This document shows positions 61,407 through 64,000 of a stretch of 64,000 nt of DNA, piece by piece (position 1 is the stretch's first letter; each line of letters opens with the position of its first letter). Below the pieces are notes generated by a model. The model saw nothing but the letters and a program-made list of their open reading frames with translations, searched no databases and was not told the DNA's origin. The translations under genes and the position numbers were made by a program. The stretch comes from Euglena gracilis. Taxonomy: Eukaryota > Euglenida > Euglenophyceae > Euglenales. The stretch spans positions 15,498,465 to 15,562,464 of the forward strand of contig CP154955.1 in assembly GCA_039621445.1 (NCBI GenBank), written 5' to 3'.

Positions 61407-62585
61407 GTGGACCTGAGCCCACCCACCCCCTGCATTCGGTGTGTCCGGTTCCCCTCGAGGGGGCCGGGCAGGGTGGGCCGTGTGCCGAGACCACGGGAAC
61501 TGGAGCCCTCCGGGTTGCGGGGGGGGATGGTCCCCCGGGGGGGATCGGGGGAAAACCTGCCGACGCACCCAGGAGTGGCTGAAGGGCACGGAAATATTGA
61601 AAATCGATCCTACGCCGGGGACCCCGAGGACGGGTTCCGCGGACATGGTTTCAGAGGTTTGTCAACTGATCATGTTGTTAGTCATGATCAGTTTGACAAT
61701 GCAGCGACTTCTCAGTATTCTCAGAAATGTTCCTCCCAGTTTCAGATGGGTGGAAGTACTTCTCACACCATTTCAGATTTTGCACATTCATCAAACGAAA
61801 ACCTGGGTGCACTTGTGTTAATTTCCCAGCCGGCTGCTGATGAGTTTACTTTCGGCAGGACACCAGGATTTTTCAGGAATTCTGGCCCAGATTTTTCTGG
61901 GGATGGGGATATTCAATTTTCTGGTTTGGTATCTCCCAGTGGCACCAGAAATCTTGAGTTAACAAACCAGCCCACCGATATTCAGCAAATTGAATGGAAC
62001 CCGGTTACAAATTCAGATTCAACACCAGCATTTTTGCAGATTGCTGGAAACCCTGATTTTTCACCAATGTGTTTTCCTGGGACAGCGATTGTAAATTTAG
62101 ACGGGGATGAGACCTTCAGTGGGGTAGCAGCACCCACTGGAGGGCTGGGTTTTGTGGACTCCCGCATGCACTTTCAGCCAAATGAAAATCTTCCTTTACT
62201 CCCTGTCCCCCTGCCCCATCCTCTACATGGTCCCTGTTTAGCGGGTGCAACCGTAGGGGAGGTCCAGGGGGGTTCCCAAGGGAATGAGCTAACAGATGAG
62301 GATATGCAAGACCTGATCCAAGCCCAAGTTCCCTTGGATGTGTTTTTAACAGAGGAGGGTGAGAGATATCCCCGGGAGGTGGTGAAGGCACGGGTGCAAG
62401 AGTGGCAGAGAAGTTTACACCCAGGGGGGGAGCCGTTGGAAGACCCGATGGAGGGCTCCCCCACCAACCCCCTACTTCGAGGGAGGGGCACACCCCCATC
62501 TGATGAATCAGTGATGGAGGTGAAAAGATCCCACCAAGATCTGGGGGTGGGTGATACTCAGAAAGATGGGCAAACTGAACAATGA
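61407..62585 (+). CDS. Element C first ORF, unknown
   Basis: 392 codons. Residues 1-80 are Arg/Gly/Pro-rich; the middle is Ser/Asn/Phe-rich with FSGDGDIQFSG and FSGVAAP-type text; the C terminus has an acidic helix ELTDEDMQDLIQAQVPLDVF and LTEEGERYPREVVKARVQEW. No domain recognised. Just upstream of a clear gag, so probably part of the same element. ATG 61407 is the first Met; the true start may be later. A hairpin lies inside at 61659-61699. Confidence 0.45.
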   Translation: MDLSPPTPCIRCVRFPSRGPGRVGRVPRPRELEPSGLRGGMVPRGGSGENLPTHPGVAEGHGNIENRSYAGDPEDGFRGHGFRGLSTDHVVSHDQFDNAATSQYSQKCSSQFQMGGSTSHTISDFAHSSNENLGALVLISQPAADEFTFGRTPGFFRNSGPDFSGDGDIQFSGLVSPSGTRNLELTNQPTDIQQIEWNPVTNSDSTPAFLQIAGNPDFSPMCFPGTAIVNLDGDETFSGVAAPTGGLGFVDSRMHFQPNENLPLLPVPLPHPLHGPCLAGATVGEVQGGSQGNELTDEDMQDLIQAQVPLDVFLTEEGERYPREVVKARVQEWQRSLHPGGEPLEDPMEGSPTNPLLRGRGTPPSDESVMEVKRSHQDLGVGDTQKDGQTEQ

Positions 62586-62719
62586 TTCTGAACAGCCAGC
62601 CCAGCCCCAAATGGATTGTGGGGAGGAGGGCCCGGCTCCCCCATGCCCATTTTGGGAGGAATAAAATGAACGGTGGGAGTTGTGGGCCCAGGGGCTGTCA
62701 ACTCAGTTTAATCAGATGA

Positions 62720-63985
62720 ATGCCAGAGTTTCGAGTACCACTCGCTGCCCATATTGAAAAGTGTTTGGATGAGACGAGGGCACAAGTAGTGGAACACCTG
62801 GTTTCGGAGGGCATCATATTAACAAATGCATTGGACCAAAAGGCTGAGCAGATTTTGCTTCAACGCAGAAATAAGGTCGATCAACATATGCTGGAAGTTT
62901 CTGCACAGCAGCAGGACCATATTTCCAATTTTGTTCAGTGGGCCGTTGCTGAACTCCAAATCCAAATGACCTGTGCCAGGTCAGAAAATAATTTGGTGCA
63001 ACAGTTTGAAAGGAATTATCAAAAGGAGAGGCAGAAAAATGAGAATTTTGAGAAAGGGCTGCAAGAAATCCAACAAGAGGTGAAGCATTTTCAACAGGAG
63101 CAAATGAAGGAACTCAGATTGCTCCATGAAAAGCAGAATCAACAAATCCTGACACTGGGTCAGCAATTTACGGTGCTTACCCAGAGACAGGATACGTTGA
63201 TACAACAAATTCATGGCAGGGTCCTGCGGAATGAAGCTGTGCAGTCACAGGTCCAGCATAGTTTGATGCAAAGTATTGCTGGGGGGCAGCAATCGGCAGA
63301 AAAGGGGATCCATGGTTTGGAGGGTGCTATGCGGGTTTTTTCGCTGGGACTCCAATCATGCTCATCCCAAACACAACATCTGCAGGGGGCAGTTCAAAAT
63401 GTTGAGAGAGGGGTTCAGTCTGCTTTGGGGCAAGTGGCCAACCAGTTTTTGTCATCAGAATCTTCAGCAGCAAGAATAAACGATAAGCTCCTCCAGGTTG
63501 AAAGAGACCTAAAGGAGAAATCGTCATCTTCCACAGTCGCAGTCCCAGCACCGGTTGTGGTGCCTGTAACTGTGAATGTGGAGCCAGTAACAGCGATGCA
63601 GAAACCGGCTGACCTTGTGCAACCTGTTCCCGCACGAGCCACCCCTGAGATTGGTTTTGTTTTGGAACCACTTGAAGAAGGTCCAACCCCATTGTTTTCA
63701 GGTTCTTTTCCTTCATTGCAAAGCGGGAATCAAGGTCCCACTGATTCCATTCGACCAGTTTCTGCGGGGGGTGGAACAGGGGGTCAGCATCATCCGGTTT
63801 TACCCCTGGGGGGTGACCTGGTGGTGTCAGAAATTGCCAAGTCGATTAGACCTCCCCGATTCGACGATATGTCTCCTGATTGGCAGAATTTTGAGGCAGA
63901 TTGGGAAATGTATTGGCAGGCCATTTCCCTGGGGAGGGAATACGGGGAGGCAATGAAGCTGCAGATTTTCGAGTCCTGTTTGTGA
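62720..63985 (+). CDS. gag: Element C gag (coiled coil plus Ty3-like capsid start), continues beyond window
   Basis: 421 codons. Residues 1-260 are a long Gln/Glu-rich coiled coil (QNQQILTLGQQFTVLTQRQD). Residues 260-370 are Pro/Val/Gly-rich. The end reads IRPPRFDDMSPDWQNFEADW and EMYWQAISLGREYG, matching the start of Ty3/gypsy capsid domains (compare KPQWDGEPTTWRQFFRDWEY in element B). TGA at 63983-63985 interrupts what is likely a longer capsid; the window ends 15 bases later. Distinct in sequence from A and B. Confidence 0.65.
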   Translation: MPEFRVPLAAHIEKCLDETRAQVVEHLVSEGIILTNALDQKAEQILLQRRNKVDQHMLEVSAQQQDHISNFVQWAVAELQIQMTCARSENNLVQQFERNYQKERQKNENFEKGLQEIQQEVKHFQQEQMKELRLLHEKQNQQILTLGQQFTVLTQRQDTLIQQIHGRVLRNEAVQSQVQHSLMQSIAGGQQSAEKGIHGLEGAMRVFSLGLQSCSSQTQHLQGAVQNVERGVQSALGQVANQFLSSESSAARINDKLLQVERDLKEKSSSSTVAVPAPVVVPVTVNVEPVTAMQKPADLVQPVPARATPEIGFVLEPLEEGPTPLFSGSFPSLQSGNQGPTDSIRPVSAGGGTGGQHHPVLPLGGDLVVSEIAKSIRPPRFDDMSPDWQNFEADWEMYWQAISLGREYGEAMKLQIFESCL

Positions 63986-64000
63986 GACAGTCTCAAACAG

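Overview
The window is eukaryotic nuclear DNA. The organism cannot be named from sequence alone, but the pattern suits a unicellular alga or other protist: short, very GC-rich exons (GCC/CTG/GTC codons) lie far apart in long introns and spacers filled with G or C homopolymer runs of 8-15, T runs and small dispersed repeats. No rRNA, tRNA, CRISPR array or bacterial operon is visible.

Layout. 1-17 kb holds host genes on the + strand: the 3' end of a CCHC zinc-knuckle gene (stop at 1064-1066), a multi-exon membrane-protein gene (about 8.5-12.1 kb) and an elongin C gene (13.6-17.0 kb), with a 412-bp x 3 tandem repeat at 2365-3600. 17.9-38.7 kb is a DIRS-like tyrosine-recombinase retrotransposon, split in two by a 16,343-bp Ty3/gypsy-type chromodomain element (element A, minus strand, 21224-37566) that keeps LTRs, a 5-bp target duplication, a primer-binding site and a polypurine tract. 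39.5-44.2 kb is a minus-strand non-LTR retroelement with an N-terminal 2A peptide, reverse transcriptase and a restriction-like endonuclease. 44.5-57.6 kb is element B, a diverged relative of A on the + strand, with a deleted integrase, mutated RT active site, four tandem primer-binding sites and a 212-bp inverted-repeat insertion. 57.7-60.9 kb is G-run minisatellite DNA. 61.4 kb to the end is the 5' part of another retroelement (element C) with a coiled-coil gag.

How the parts work together. Comparing A with B is the most informative step. Both have the order gag - UAG with a 3' hairpin - aspartic protease - methyltransferase-like domain - RT - RNase H (then integrase in A) - chromodomain, and both then carry about 5 kb of extra coding sequence downstream of pol. 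That extra region encodes at least three domains conserved between the copies that I do not recognise. Both copies are damaged, so they are probably relics, but the shared architecture points to a large, unusual chromovirus lineage in this host. The candidate undescribed features are the post-pol module, the protease-RT methyltransferase-like insert and the UAG/hairpin junction.
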